Positions 46,650 through 57,277 of a stretch of 64,000 bases of DNA are shown here, piece by piece. Both the position numbers and the translations under genes were made by a program. The notes below the pieces were generated by a model. It saw nothing but the letters and a program-made list of their open reading frames with translations, ran no database searches and was not told the origin of the DNA. The stretch comes from Microstegium vimineum. Lineage: Eukaryota > Streptophyta > Magnoliopsida > Poales > Poaceae. The stretch lies in NCBI GenBank assembly GCA_022036555.1, contig CM039130.1, positions 10,589,285 to 10,653,284 of the forward strand. The letters are read 5' to 3'. Each line of letters begins with the position of its first letter. Position 1 is the stretch's first letter.

Positions 46650-49460
46650 TTGAATTTCTTTTTATTTTTCCTCCTAGGTCCTACTTTAGACCACCCCTGT
46701 TCTAATTCCTCTTTATCCATATCAGATTTGCCATTCCTAGCATTCTCTGTATGAGAAGACTCCACATGACCTAACTGCTCAAGAGATTTTCCTAGATCCA
46801 ATCCTAAATCTAGGTCACTACAGCAGTTACTATCCTTACATTCAGACAAATTGAGATAGCTTCTATTATTATCAAGGTTTACCATTTGAGTCACTAGATC
46901 AGGATTTCCATCCTGGATAACAATGCCAATATCCTTGGCCACAGAAATTAACTGTTGTGCATAAACCGAAATAGATGTAGTTTTTTTACCTTTGTAGTCC
47001 TCCAAATTCCATTTCCTTTTGGCCTCATGGGCTTTATCCACCATAGACTTTCCATCATCAATATGCCTTGAACTTCTCCTTAAGGGAATGGTTGGCCCCC
47101 ACTTAGCCTTCTTGTTGAGACAAGGTCTTTGCTGAATTTTGTCATTGATAGTCACTCTTTCCAAATCCTCCAGTGAAGGTTGAGAGGACTGAGGCAAGTC
47201 TAGAGAGAAAACATCCGAAACTTCAGAGATCCTGGCACCAGAAATTCCAGAGCTCAAGCTAAGAATCTGGTCAGATCCAAGAATCTGGTCAGAGCCAGTA
47301 ACAGGAACACAGTTTCCATGAGTAGCTGAGGGGTCTTCCTTCTTTTCCTGTAGCATAAAGCCATATGACCAGTCTTCTGGGAGGTTGGGCTCGTCATAAA
47401 CATTAGAGCTATCATGTAATCCCTCCTCATGTTTGTTTCCATTCATCCAATCCCTATCCAAATCATCAACAAGATAAGCTTCTTCATCCAACTCCATGGC
47501 ATTGAGCAGATTGGCACAGTTAATGGTTAGATCTTCCTGTCCCACATGCTCATCACTGGAAAAGAGGGCTCTTCTCACAGAGTTGCTTCCAGCTTTTCCC
47601 TGAGACACAGAGGGTTGCCTAGGATGTGATGCACTCTTAGGTTCTTTCTCTTTTCCAGCAGACCCTGACTCATTCTCCATATCCTTCTCCTTTTTCTTTT
47701 CCTCATCTAAGAGATCCTCCTCTTCTGGATCAATATCTTCATCCCCCTTCTCAGATTCATCACCAGAGGTATTATCTTCCTGAGCAAAGCCTTCAGTCTT
47801 GAAAGACACTAGATACAGTTCGTTGTGAAAGAAAAAAATCCTCTTCTTGGGAATTCTTGAAGGATTCTTACACTGGATCTTGACCCTTGCCAGACTAAAG
47901 AAACTGTTAAAAAGAGAGTGCCAGTCTATCTCAGTCATTAAGCCAACACTAGAAGAGACTTCTCTCAGAGTGTCCCAATCAACCCATTTTGGAGGAATGC
48001 CTTCAATGACCACCCAGACCTCAGCCAAACTACCAAGAGGCTCTACATTTCCATTCCAAACACTCAAAGACCCCACAACCTTAGCCTTATTGAGATAGAA
48101 CAGAGTAGCTTTCCCTATCACAAGTTTATCTACTTTCCTATCTGGAGGGAACCTTATGATGTACTTGGTTTCACCCACCTTCTTTAACCGCCACGGCCAA
48201 TCAGCATCAAACAATTGTTTGAGACTTTCTAGAATCCCCATTTCATCAATCATACCATCTTCAATAGACAAGACACCAAGGTTATCCATACCATTCCAAT
48301 GTTTGAACCTATTACCTCTAGCACCCACATCTATGTGATAGAAACCCAGCCCTCTGTTAACACTACCGTAGTACTGAGCTGCCATGGGGGGTTTCATCCA
48401 TTCAGGACAGAGATCCACAACATGATCTGGCTTTTGGCAGATGAAGCAGGTCCTGGGCCTTTTGCAAACAGAGCTAAGGTGTCCTATCTCTCCACAGTTC
48501 AAGCAAACCACATGGATATTTCTGTGCAGATCAATACCTGAGCCTTCTCCCTCCTCCATAGGTTGCCCAACTTCTTCAGATCCCTTCTTGAGTTTATTGG
48601 CTTGATCAACCGCTGTTGTACCTTGCACTTGTGGGGCTGGGGCATGACCTTGTCTGGGGTTTTGTTGAAATCTTCATCTCCCTCTACTCTGTTGCCCTCC
48701 TCCACGCGGTCTCCCCCCCCCCCCTCCATCCGATTGAAGCTCTGGTAAGGAGGATTCTGCATCGGTCCTTGGATGTGATGCTGGTTGGGGAAGAAACCGT
48801 AGGGGGAGATTGGTGATGGAAGAAATCTGGCGGGGGAGGCATGGGTGGAGGATACTGCCATCCTCCCCCATCTCCCCAACCACCCCAACTTTCCTCAGGA
48901 CTCCTTGGACAAGGCGCATGGCCTCTTCCACGGCCCGCCATGGAATCCTTCAGCAGGCTTGCGAAACTTCTCCTCTCGCCGCTTCCCCACACCCGATTCA
49001 CGAAGTCGAGCTTCAGCGGGGGCGAGGACCAGACATCCTGAGATCCCACCGGGAAGCAGTCTTCTGGCTTGAAGGTGTTCGAGGCCCCGAGATCGCGCCG
49101 GATCCAGACTAGGTGTTCGCCTCTCACCTCGCGAACCCTAGCTTTTTTGGAGGTTGGTTCCGACTTGGGGATGAACCATAGTTGGCCCCAGAACGCTTGT
49201 ATTTCGTCGTCTTCCTCCCGCGGGTCACGGGTTGAGGGTTTGGTGGATTTGGTGGTGACCCGTGCCTGTTTCTGCACCCAACCCGGAGCAGTCGTGGCAG
49301 CCTCGGAACGATACGTGGACTTCGGCGGTGGAGTCCCCCTTTCTCTGCACGGTGTCTCCAGGAGACGACTCCTCGTCACCCGGGAACGCTCCAGCGAGGA
49401 AACCCGCCATCGTCCGGCGACCTCGGGCCGCCGCCAAACACGGTCCCCAAACGCACACAT
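46646..49460 (-). pseudogene. LINE ORF1, nucleic-acid-binding protein (two frameshifts)
   Basis: The N-terminal part (49460-48710) reads in one frame and contains SFASLLKDSMAGRGRGH. The frame shifts at the C12 run (48713-48724) and again near 48650-48665, at a CCCC/TTTT context, after which 48628-46646 is open. The last part has two zinc knuckles, CLNCGEIGHLSSVC and CFICQKPDHVVDLC (both CX2CX4HX4C), then a DUF4283-like region (VWVVIEGIPPKWVDWDTLRE), an acidic middle and a basic C-terminus ending KKKFK. ORF1 proteins bind LINE RNA in the RNP. The stop TGA (46648-46646) overlaps the ORF2 ATG. The short 5' distance (28 bp) means the true start may lie further in. Confidence 0.85.
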
Positions 49461-49507
49461 CCTTTGACTAGGTTCAACAATTGGCTCTGGTGATGTTGTT
49501 TTTTAAG

Positions 49508-49573
49508 GTCTGTTTGGCGAAAAAGAAACAACTCACAGCAGCTCATAAAACTATCTGTGAAATTGTGCCAAAC
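49508..49573. mobile_element. Short hAT-like foldback (candidate)
   Basis: GTCTGTTTGGCGA...GTGCCAAACAGAGC, imperfect inverted ends about 13 bp long, 66 bp in total. No clean 8-bp duplication. Low confidence. Confidence 0.3.
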
Positions 49574-50259
49574 AGAGCTCTAGCTAGTAGAGGGCATCTT
49601 GGTTGAGGTGCTCGACATAGAACTTACCCGCTGCTGCTTCATTCTCTGATGGAAACAGTGATTAAACAAGACATTGCGAGGTCAGACAAGCAAGTAATTA
49701 ACCTAGCTAGAGATTTTGTTTAGATAATGAATGAACCTAGCTAGCTAGAGATGAATCAAATGACGCAGAAAGGCACCCTCCTTTGTGGAGCAAATTATCT
49801 GCTTAGTTGTTTCTTTAAGAAACATTGTATATTTGTCTTCAAAGGTTGTTCAGGACCGTACGCAAGTATTTACTTACTGTGCAGCAATTATCCTAGTTCT
49901 TATTGTATGTTGGGATCAATCAATCACCTTCGGTTGTTTCTTCGTGACACCTTGACCCGTTCAAACTTAACTCTTCATAATCATGAAAAGTTAGTTGGGG
50001 AACCCAAGGAATCTTGAAATATAAGCCGTATATGAACCCAAAGAACCCAAGGATTATTCATGACACGCAAACATATATTAAAATAGATAACAATCAACAT
50101 CATGAAATTGAAAGATATCTCACGCGCTTGTGCATGGACACAAGAGATTAACAAGAGGAGACCGGAGCAGTAGTCACTAGTCAATGTAAAGATTAGTGGC
50201 AGCCCAAATTGCAATGCCGAAATTTTACGTTTGCCGCAAGCTAGGCAGCCTTTTAACGT
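49574..50259. other. Intergenic region left of the ARM gene
   Basis: AT-rich, no supported gene. A minus-strand piece at 49590-49660 has acceptor- and donor-like signals (CCATCAG|AGAATG...CAGCGG|GTAAGT) and could be a remnant exon of the same gene as 42418-42533. No other feature is seen. Confidence 0.4.
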
Positions 50260-50524
50260 ACTCCCTCCGTCTCTAAAAGAATGGATTTCTGGATTTGTCC
50301 TAAGTTAAATTTTTTGAACTTTAACTAAATTTTTAGAATAAAGTATTGAAAGTTATGATATCAAACTAGTACCATTAGATTTATATAAGAATATATTTTT
50401 ACACGGTGCTCATTTTAAGTCATAGATGTTGTTAAATTTTCCTATAAAGTTAGTCAAAGTTAAAAAGTTTGACTGACACGGATTCTAAAAATTGATTCTT
50501 TCAGTGACGAAGTGACGGAGGGAG
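50260..50524. mobile_element. Stowaway (Tc1/mariner) MITE
   Basis: 265 bp, CTCCCTCCGTC...GACGGAGGGAG, flanked by TA on both sides (50258-50259, 50525-50526). These ends and the duplication are diagnostic. About 225 bp upstream of the TATA box of the ARM gene, so it may affect its promoter. Confidence 0.93.
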
Positions 50525-50747
50525 TAGTATAGTAGGTACTACTGACCCATCCGTCGTCTATATTTTTTTTCCTACATATAAGGCCATGAAGAAACAATCA
50601 AATAATGTAGAGTCTGGCATAGGACACACGCATGCAGTGAACCGGCCTTCCCCATGCTTTTCCTCGACGATCGAGTTTATAAAACCAGGATCCTCTGGTC
50701 ATGTGACAAGCTTGTTTTCCAAGTCTTGAGACTCTTCGGCTGGCGGA

Positions 50748-50755
50748 TATAAAAG
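50748..50755 (+). promoter_or_regulatory. TATA box of the ARM-type gene
   Basis: TATAAAAG, 78 bp before the ATG at 50833. The spacing allows a short leader of about 50 bp. The next base run to the start codon has no upstream ATG in frame; GATGCG at 50778-50783 is an upstream ATG in another frame. Confidence 0.65.
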
Positions 50756-50832
50756 AAGCACTACTTAGCTTGTAGCTGATGCGTGTTGCAATCGCCTAGC
50801 TAATCGATCAGCTCGTAGGAGGAGCAATAATA

Positions 50833-50868
50833 ATGGCATCCCGTAAGTCTAGCAGCCGAGAGGAGTGC
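50833..50868 (+). CDS. ARM-type gene, exon 1 left part
   Basis: ATG at 50833 then eleven further codons, reaching TGC (50866-50868) where CACTA begins at 50869. The last codon pairs with TGG at 54665-54667 as the 3-bp target duplication (one mismatch). GTAAGT at 50843-50848 is inside the coding sequence and is a consensus 5' splice site; used with the acceptor at 54662, exon 1 would be only ten bases long (50833-50842). Confidence 0.65.
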
Positions 50869-51519
50869 CACTATAGGAAATCGCCAACTTGCCGAGTGCT
50901 AGGGGCACTCGGCAACTAGCCATTTGCACTTGGTAAACCGTTTGTCAAGTGCCGCACTCGGCAACTAGCACTCGGCAAATAGCGAGTCGGCAACTAACTT
51001 AGTTGCCGAGTGTCAGATTTCGGACACTCGGTAACTAATTTGCCGAGTCCTATTTTATTTGTCGAGTGCCAGGTCAAGCACTCGGCAAAAAGAATTGGGC
51101 TGTCAACCTTGACGGATTAGTTGCCGAGTGTCAGCCGGCAACTATTTTTTAGTTGCCGAGTGTCAGCCAGCTGGCACTCGGCAACTAATTTTTTTTATTT
51201 TTTCTGCCAAAATTTAGTTGCCAAGTGTCAGGTGGCTGGCACTTGGCAAAATAGTTGTTTGCCAAGTGCCAGCCACCTAGCACTCGGTAACTAAATTTTT
51301 TATTTTTATTATTAATAATTAGTTGCTGAGTGCAATTACACTCGGCAACTCTGGGAACTGGTATTTTTAGGCTTTCTGTTTCCCACGGTTGCCGAGTGTA
51401 ATGGCAATTGCACTCGTCAACTAATTTAGTTGCCTAGTGTAACACTCGGTAAATAGAAAAAAAAATTCTATTTTTTTTATTTTTTTACTTTCCAACAATA
51501 CAGAGACCAAAATAGACAA

Positions 51520-51730
51520 ATATATATATCACATTCACCATTCAAATCACATATACATCACATCCATCATTCAAATCACATATATATCATCACGTCCATC
51601 ATTCACAATCCATCATACGCATATAACATCACAAACATCCATCACAAACGTTCATAAGTCCATAATACATCACATACACAAATGTGGTCCATAAATCCAT
51701 CACATAGAGTCCATAATCCATCACATAGCT
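51520..51730. repeat. Degenerate minisatellite in the CACTA element
   Basis: Units of about 25-33 bp around ATCCATCATTCAAATCACATA, repeated with gaps and decay between 51520 and 51730. Confidence 0.65.
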
Positions 51731-52089
51731 ATGAATATGTCACAAGTCTAAGTCGAACACAAGTCTATGTCTAATACAAGTCGGGACAACATGAAAATAG
51801 ACAAGGAAGAAGTACCTAGGGCCATCCTGACCAGTCGGCCCGTGAGGAAGATCCATCTGGTAATCCGGGCTGTGGAGGAGTGTCACTTGGGCACCCCTGC
51901 TGTGGAGAAGGACCACCGCTTTGAACCGTCGGGTTCGAACTCATAGACACTTGCTGCACAAAGAAGTCAATTCATGAGTATCTGCATCAACTTCGCACAA
52001 GCTAAAGGAATAAACCAGCAGACATACTTACCGGAGTCCCGAAAACAAAAGGCTGTGGAGGAGGAGGAGCCACAACTAGACAGAGAAGC

Positions 52090-53870
52090 GACTCTGGCAC
52101 GACCACACCTAGAATTGAATTAAGGCTGGTCATGAAGCTGAACATGTCCTGCAACCTCTTCTCCTCGGCTGCCTTCTGGCTTGTACAGCCTCCCTCTCCA
52201 ACTGCCTCTGCTCCTCAGCCGTCTCCTGCGCCGCCTCCAACCTCCGCACGTTGGCCTGCAACAGGCCACCCACAATGTTTAAACAATGCAAATGTCAGGT
52301 AGATGTGTAAAAACAATGAACGAGTACTAACCGCGAGATCCGAGATCTGCTGCTGTGAGCTCAGCTGCCGAGGGCGTATGGGGAGGGACGAGCTCGTGCT
52401 CCTTGTTCGAATGTGCGCAAGGTTGGGAACAGAGGCGGAATCGATCGCGTTGTTCACCATCCAATAGCGGTCATGCTACTTCCCTCCTCCTAGCCTCATC
52501 ACGATCTCTGCGTCCAGGGGCTCGATGGCCGGATCGAAGGCCTTCCCATGGCGCTTCTAAGCCGCTAAGATGTACTCGATAACCTTGCTATGGGCGCTGG
52601 GCTTGGTGTACAGCTCGGGCCCGTGCGCTGGGTTGTAGGTGTTCGCGGGGTCCGTCGCCTTGTCCTTATGTGCCAGGTTGAACGCCATGAAATCGTTGCA
52701 CTCCTGGCCTTGGTGCGACCCGAACTGCGAGGAAAACATAAATATGATTAGAAGTAATGAGAATTGAGAGTTATAATAAAAAAAATAAAGATGAAAATAC
52801 AAAGAAGATTACCCAGTTCGAAGCGTACTTGGAGAGGCTCTAGTTGCCCTGGTGGTGTGGGGTCCCAATCATCTGCAGGCGACACTCTCGACGGACCTGA
52901 CTCTTCTCCATCCAATCGGGCGAGAGCCACCTGTCCACAATATCGTCCCAGCAGAGAGGGTGCCTGGCGCACCAATTAGGACATCGTTGCATGTCATCAA
53001 GTTATTGATACGTCAGAAGATAACAATCATGTAGGGTGGTATAGTATTGATGTTTCATACTTACCGACTGGTACTGCTCCCTGGTGAGCATCATGGTCCT
53101 GGTGTCGCTCTTCGACACTTTCTCGCCAAGGACATCGGCGTGGTAGTTGATAATGCACTGGAGCCGCGTCTCGTGGTACAGGTGCGAGAGTCGAGCCTTG
53201 CAGACCTTGTCCTGCACTTGCGACGCTTTGTCCTCGTGCCCTGGCTCGCACGTGTAGAAGTCCTGCATACAGACATCATGTATATCAAGAACGACCAATC
53301 AATTAGTAGTTTAGACAAATTTAGTACGATGAAGACTCACCCAGAACTCGGCCTTGATCCGCCCCGCAACGGATCCGTGGTCGTTGTCCTCAGCGGCGTA
53401 GAAGTGGGCCCACGTCCAGGGCGGCGTTGTCACCCCGTTTTACTCGACCAGACCAGGGTAGTGCTACCCAATCAGAAGGCCAAGAATGACATTGATATGA
53501 CGGCCCCTTTATCCGGACACAACTATCTAGTTGCTGCAAGAGTCATTAACAAAAAATGTTAGTCTGTAGTTCAATTTTCAATATTTCATATGAAATAGTA
53601 CTGAAATAATACTTACTCATCGCCCACGGGTCGAATCACCGGGCGGTGGGGAGCTAGGATCGGGCGCGATGGGAGCCTCGCGGGCCCACGCAACCAGACT
53701 GTCGACGAGGAGGTAGAGCCCTCTCCTACCTCCTGCTCTGGGGCCTCACCGCTGCCTGTGTGGAGCCCGAACGTCTGGTCGTCCTCGTCCATGGCCTGGT
53801 GCTCCTGCTCCACCGCCGGTGTGGGAGGCGACTGCACACGGGACCTCATATATGGACTTTGAGGTTTGTG
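52090..53870 (-). pseudogene. Ptta/En/Spm transposase-like gene of the CACTA element
   Basis: Minus-strand exons. 53849-53613: Pro/Glu-rich N-terminus, donor-like GATGAGTAAGT. 53545-53340: TWAHFYAAEDNDHGSVAGRI and KAEFW. 53298-53070: DFYTCEPGHEDKASQVQDKV and CIINYHADVLGEKVSKSD. 52975-52800: WDDIVDR-like and CRRMIG-like core pieces. 52735-52440: SHQGQECNDFMAFNLAHKDK, GPELYTKPSAHSKVIEYI, RYWMVNNAIDS, then SVPNLAHIRTRSTSSS. This order is that of the transposase_24/Ptta family. Stops within the exons (for instance in 52860-52980 and near 52480) indicate decay. The protein would bind the TTGCCGAGTG repeats. Confidence 0.72.
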
Positions 53871-54664
53871 AACAACATACGTGACGACGTGCTCGAAACT
53901 TTTTCAAATTTTTACCACAACATACGCACATGAGATCATGACACGTGCACAAGTTTCGTAATTTTCGGAGTTTGTTTGCATTTTATATAATTAAAAAAAC
54001 TACTCGCACCAAAGTTGGCGACGTTGTCCCGTGAGCACATTGATCGAACTTTCGAGACAGGTCATGGATTTAGCCATCATTTATACTAAGAAACAAGACT
54101 ACCATTTATAGAACGAAAGAAATCTATTATTTCATGCACCTGCAGTTCAAATTAACATTAAGCGAGAAATTGAAGAAAACAAAATAAACTAAGGAAAAAC
54201 CTTAAAAAGCAATGAAAAGCTTCCAAATTTGAACATGTTGTTTACTATAGTTCACTAAACACACACAAAATTGGGAGGAAAAAACAAAAAAAAATTAAAT
54301 AAGTTGTCGAGTGCCTAAGGTGGCACTCGGCAACTAAATTAAGTTGCCGAGTGTCAAAAGCCTGCACTCGGCAACTAAATTTAAGTTGTTGAGTGCCTAG
54401 GTTGGCACTCGGCAAATTAAATATAGTTGCCGAGTACCAAACGGCAGACACTCGGCAACTTAAACGGAGCGGGATGGCGTTAGCCCTCGTGGTAAAGTGC
54501 CGAGTGTATTTTTTTACCGAGAGTCGGCACTCGACAAAAATAATTTAGTTACCGAGTACTAGGCACTTGGCATTTAATTAGTTGCCGAGTGTTTTTTTTT
54601 TTTTGCCGAGTGCCACACTCGACAACTAATTTGGCACTCGGCAAATCGTTGTTTTTCTTTAGTG

Positions 54665-54849
54665 TGGCTGGAAGTCAGGTACATCGATGCCTATGCTGTG
54701 TTTACAGGATACCTGTCCATGGGTGTGATGGGGCTGAGCTTTCTGGTGGTCACATGGACCACCGTCGTCCTCCTTGGCGGCTTTGTCTCTATGCTAGATT
54801 ACAAGGACTTCTGGTGCCTCATGGTCATTACCCTCTCTCAGGCAGCCCG
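54665..54849 (+). CDS. ARM-type gene, exon 1 right part (first membrane segments)
   Basis: Continues in the same frame as 50833-50868. It encodes WLEVRYIDAYAVFTGYLSMG, a hydrophobic segment (LSFLVVTWTTVVLLGGFVSM), a short loop DYKDFWC and another hydrophobic stretch up to SQAA. It ends at the donor CCCG|GTTAGT in phase 2. If the transcript is spliced at the CACTA border, this exon begins with two bases of the TIR (54663-54664). A (TA)n microsatellite follows in the intron (54858-54873). Confidence 0.75.
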
Positions 54850-55094
54850 GTTAGTATATATATATATATATATAAATCCTTCATCGTTCATGCATGCTTA
54901 TCATTTGCTGCTCCCTAACCTAATATTCTATTGTTATTAAGTTATAATGTTATTCTTGTTACCGACTAGCTAGGAAGTAATTACTTAAACAAGTTTGAGC
55001 AGTTGATTTTTGAGATTTTTTGAATTAATTAATTAAATAAACAACCTAAGAAAAAATAGAAAGAATGATATTTTAGTTATTATTATATATAGAA

Positions 55095-55303
55095 TAATAT
55101 TATTCTACACCCACCATGCAACCAGCAAGCGGTCCAGCTTCCACCGGACGGCCCACCTCCACCTCCACCTCCACACTCACGCGCGCCACGTCGGCAGCGA
55201 ACCGGCCAGCCCTCGCGTCCGTTAATTACTCACCCAGAATCGAACTGCCAACCTCAGCACAACAACTGCTAGCAGCGCTGGGTTAACCAGCCGAGCCTTG
55301 ATA
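55095..55303 (-). mobile_element. SINE-like unit (candidate)
   Basis: On the minus strand, AAGGCTCGGCTGGTTAA resembles an A box and GCAGTTCGATTCTGGG a B box of RNA polymerase III, about 45 bp apart, followed by a GC-rich body and an AT-rich end (TAGAATAATATTATTC). This is the structure of a tRNA-derived SINE. No target duplication was identified. Confidence 0.4.
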
Positions 55304-55379
55304 TGTTCTTGTATCAAATGCACTCACAACCTTATTTAATAAGGCTATACATGAAAAAATACCCTATAATTAATCATAT

Positions 55380-56545
55380 AATATATGCAAATATTTTTTA
55401 CATATAAATACTGATTAGGATTGCAACATCCATAGTGGTCCATAGTGGTTAGGTGTCGCAGGAAGATACTAATTAGGGTTTCAATATGTAGTTTTTTTTC
55501 TAGTAGTTGTCAATATTTGTTAGTATTTATTAGTATTTTTATTGCAAATACCGATTAGAGTTTCAATATTCAATATTATTATTCTAGTAGTTGTCAATAT
55601 TTATTAATATTTTTTATTATGAATAGTGATGACGGTGTGTCAATATTGAGTATTTTTGTTTCTTATCAGTATTTTTTATTACGAATACTGATTATGATGT
55701 CAATATTTTTATCAGTATTTTGTTAAGTATCTTCAAGTATATCTTTAGTATTTATCTTCAAGTATATCTTTATTGTTTATCTTCAAGTATATCTTTAGTA
55801 TTTATCAGAATCTTCTTAAGTATTTTCATTATCTAAAGTATTTTTTTTGTCTTACAACCAATCTATAACTTCATAGTTCTCAGTATCGGCAACTATTTTG
55901 TCAGCAGCTTGGTACATCCGCTATTATAACTTCAATAGTTGCTAGTGTCTTAAGTAGTTGTCAGTATACGATCAAGTATTTTATCAATATCTTCAAGTAA
56001 TTTTGTCAGTAGCGCTTGGTACAATACTATAACTTCGGTAGTTGACGGTACCTTTAAGTAATAAAAATACTATAACACCATAATCAGTATTTCGTAAAAA
56101 TACTGACAACTACTGGAATAAAAATGTTAAATATTATCTAGAAAAAATGGATGTCCAAGGTTAATATATTTTAGTTTGATTTGTCATGAATGCATGAAAA
56201 AACTGAACTAACGCTCTAGATTAGTACAAATACAAGCAAATATTGAAGGATTATACTGACATGTACTGAAGGATTGTAATAATATACTGACAAAATACTG
56301 AAACAAGTACATTCGACATATTAACATGTACTAAAGGATTAAAACACTGCATACTAAAGCAACAGATTAACATGTATTGAATAAAAAACACTGATAGGGA
56401 TTGGCCTTCTGTGACAGAATTATACTGACAATTAATATACTGAAACAAAGTATTTAGCATATTAATATGTACCGAAGGATTATACTGACCTAGAAGATAC
56501 TGGAACTAAAGTACTCATAAATACTGAAAGGATACTTACTGACAA
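55380..56545. repeat. Degenerate ATACTGA/TCAGTAT repeat field with inverted symmetry
   Basis: The left part (55380-56050) is rich in TCAGTATTTTT, GTAGTTGTCAATATT and CTTCAAGTATATC; the right part (56050-56545) has the complement forms (AAATACTGACAACTACT, ATACTGAAACAAAGTA). The two halves therefore form a loose inverted repeat. Copies of CTTCAAGTATATCTTTAGTATTTAT recur at about 55730-55815 with a period near 36 bp. Confidence 0.55.
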
Positions 56546-57035
56546 ATACACTAGAACAACCTTACCAGATTTACAACCACTCACGTCTCATGTTCCTGTA
56601 CGGGAGTCAGCTGCATGCAACATATAGCCATACGTAGAACCAGGTATGAGATAAGTGTGGTAATTTTCCATGTTGACCGTGGCACGAATGTATATGCTCG
56701 AACGCTGGGCATATATGGGTCCCACCATTCCCTGCCATCAGTGCATGCATGCAGCATGCGGGCTGCATGGGAGCAGTTAGGCTCTGGCCGTCAGGCGTGC
56801 CGGGAGCAGGGCGGGTGGGGACGGGTCGGGCGAGGGGTGCGGGAACGGGTCCGAGACTAAGTAGAGCGCGCATGGTTCCATTGGTGCTGGGTTGGGTTTG
56901 ATTAGTTAGTTGGATGCATGATGTAGAATAGTTACGCTTAGGACGTAGAATAGCACATGTATATATATATTACTAATATATTTTAATTATATATTGAAAT
57001 CAAGTATATTTAAGTTATTATTGTGTTTCTCTATT

Positions 57036-57123
57036 ACTCCCTCCATTCTAAATTATAAGTCATTCTAAAAATTTTAAGAGTCAAATCATTTCAAATTTGA
57101 CTAAATTTATAAGTTAATCTCCG
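57036..57123. mobile_element. Stowaway-like fragment
   Basis: CTCCCTCCATTCTAAATTAT, followed by AAGTCATTCTAAAAATTTTA, the start of a common grass Stowaway. The other end is missing; it stops where the CACTA derivative begins. Confidence 0.6.
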
Positions 57124-57277
57124 CACTGCTGAAAAAAAACTTTAACATGATCTTTTGAAAACAGCCTCGGAGACGGTTAGAAACTTCGATAGGCGGTTAG
57201 AAGAAACTGTTTCGCAAAATCCATTAACCGAGGTGAGTATTTTTAATGTAATGTCTCAGTAAATCCATTAACTAAGT

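Larger units (their letters stand above)
42552..49488 (-). mobile_element. L1-type LINE (non-LTR retrotransposon), full length, minus strand
   Basis: About 6.9 kb, flanked by the 16-bp duplication GGTGATGTTGTTTTTT (left copy 42534-42551, with two extra T that merge with the poly-A tail; right copy 49489-49504). Minus-strand order: ORF1 with two CCHC knuckles (49460-46646), ORF2 with endonuclease, RT and zf-RVT (46649-42999), short 3' region and poly-A. The complete length and matching duplications show a target-primed insertion. Lesions are few: two frameshifts in ORF1 and two nonsense codons in ORF2. Confidence 0.94.
50869..54664 (-). mobile_element. CACTA element in exon 1 of the ARM-type gene
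   Basis: 3796 bp. Left end CACTATAGGAAATCGCC (50869), right end CACTAAAGAAAAACAACG on the minus strand, finishing at 54664. Flanks TGC (50866-50868) and TGG (54665-54667) form the 3-bp duplication with one mismatch. Subterminal arrays of TTGCCGAGTG / CACTCGGCAA at 50885-51460 and 54300-54640, a well-known grass CACTA type. It has a Ptta-like gene (minus strand) but no TNP2-type transposase, so it depends on a partner. Confidence 0.93.

Noticed and set aside
49069..49471. Plus-strand ORF over the LINE 5' end
   Set aside because: Shadow of LINE ORF1 on the other strand.
56607..56873. ORFs on both strands near 56600-56870
   Set aside because: GC-rich intron DNA, no conserved motif, and overlapping shadows on both strands.
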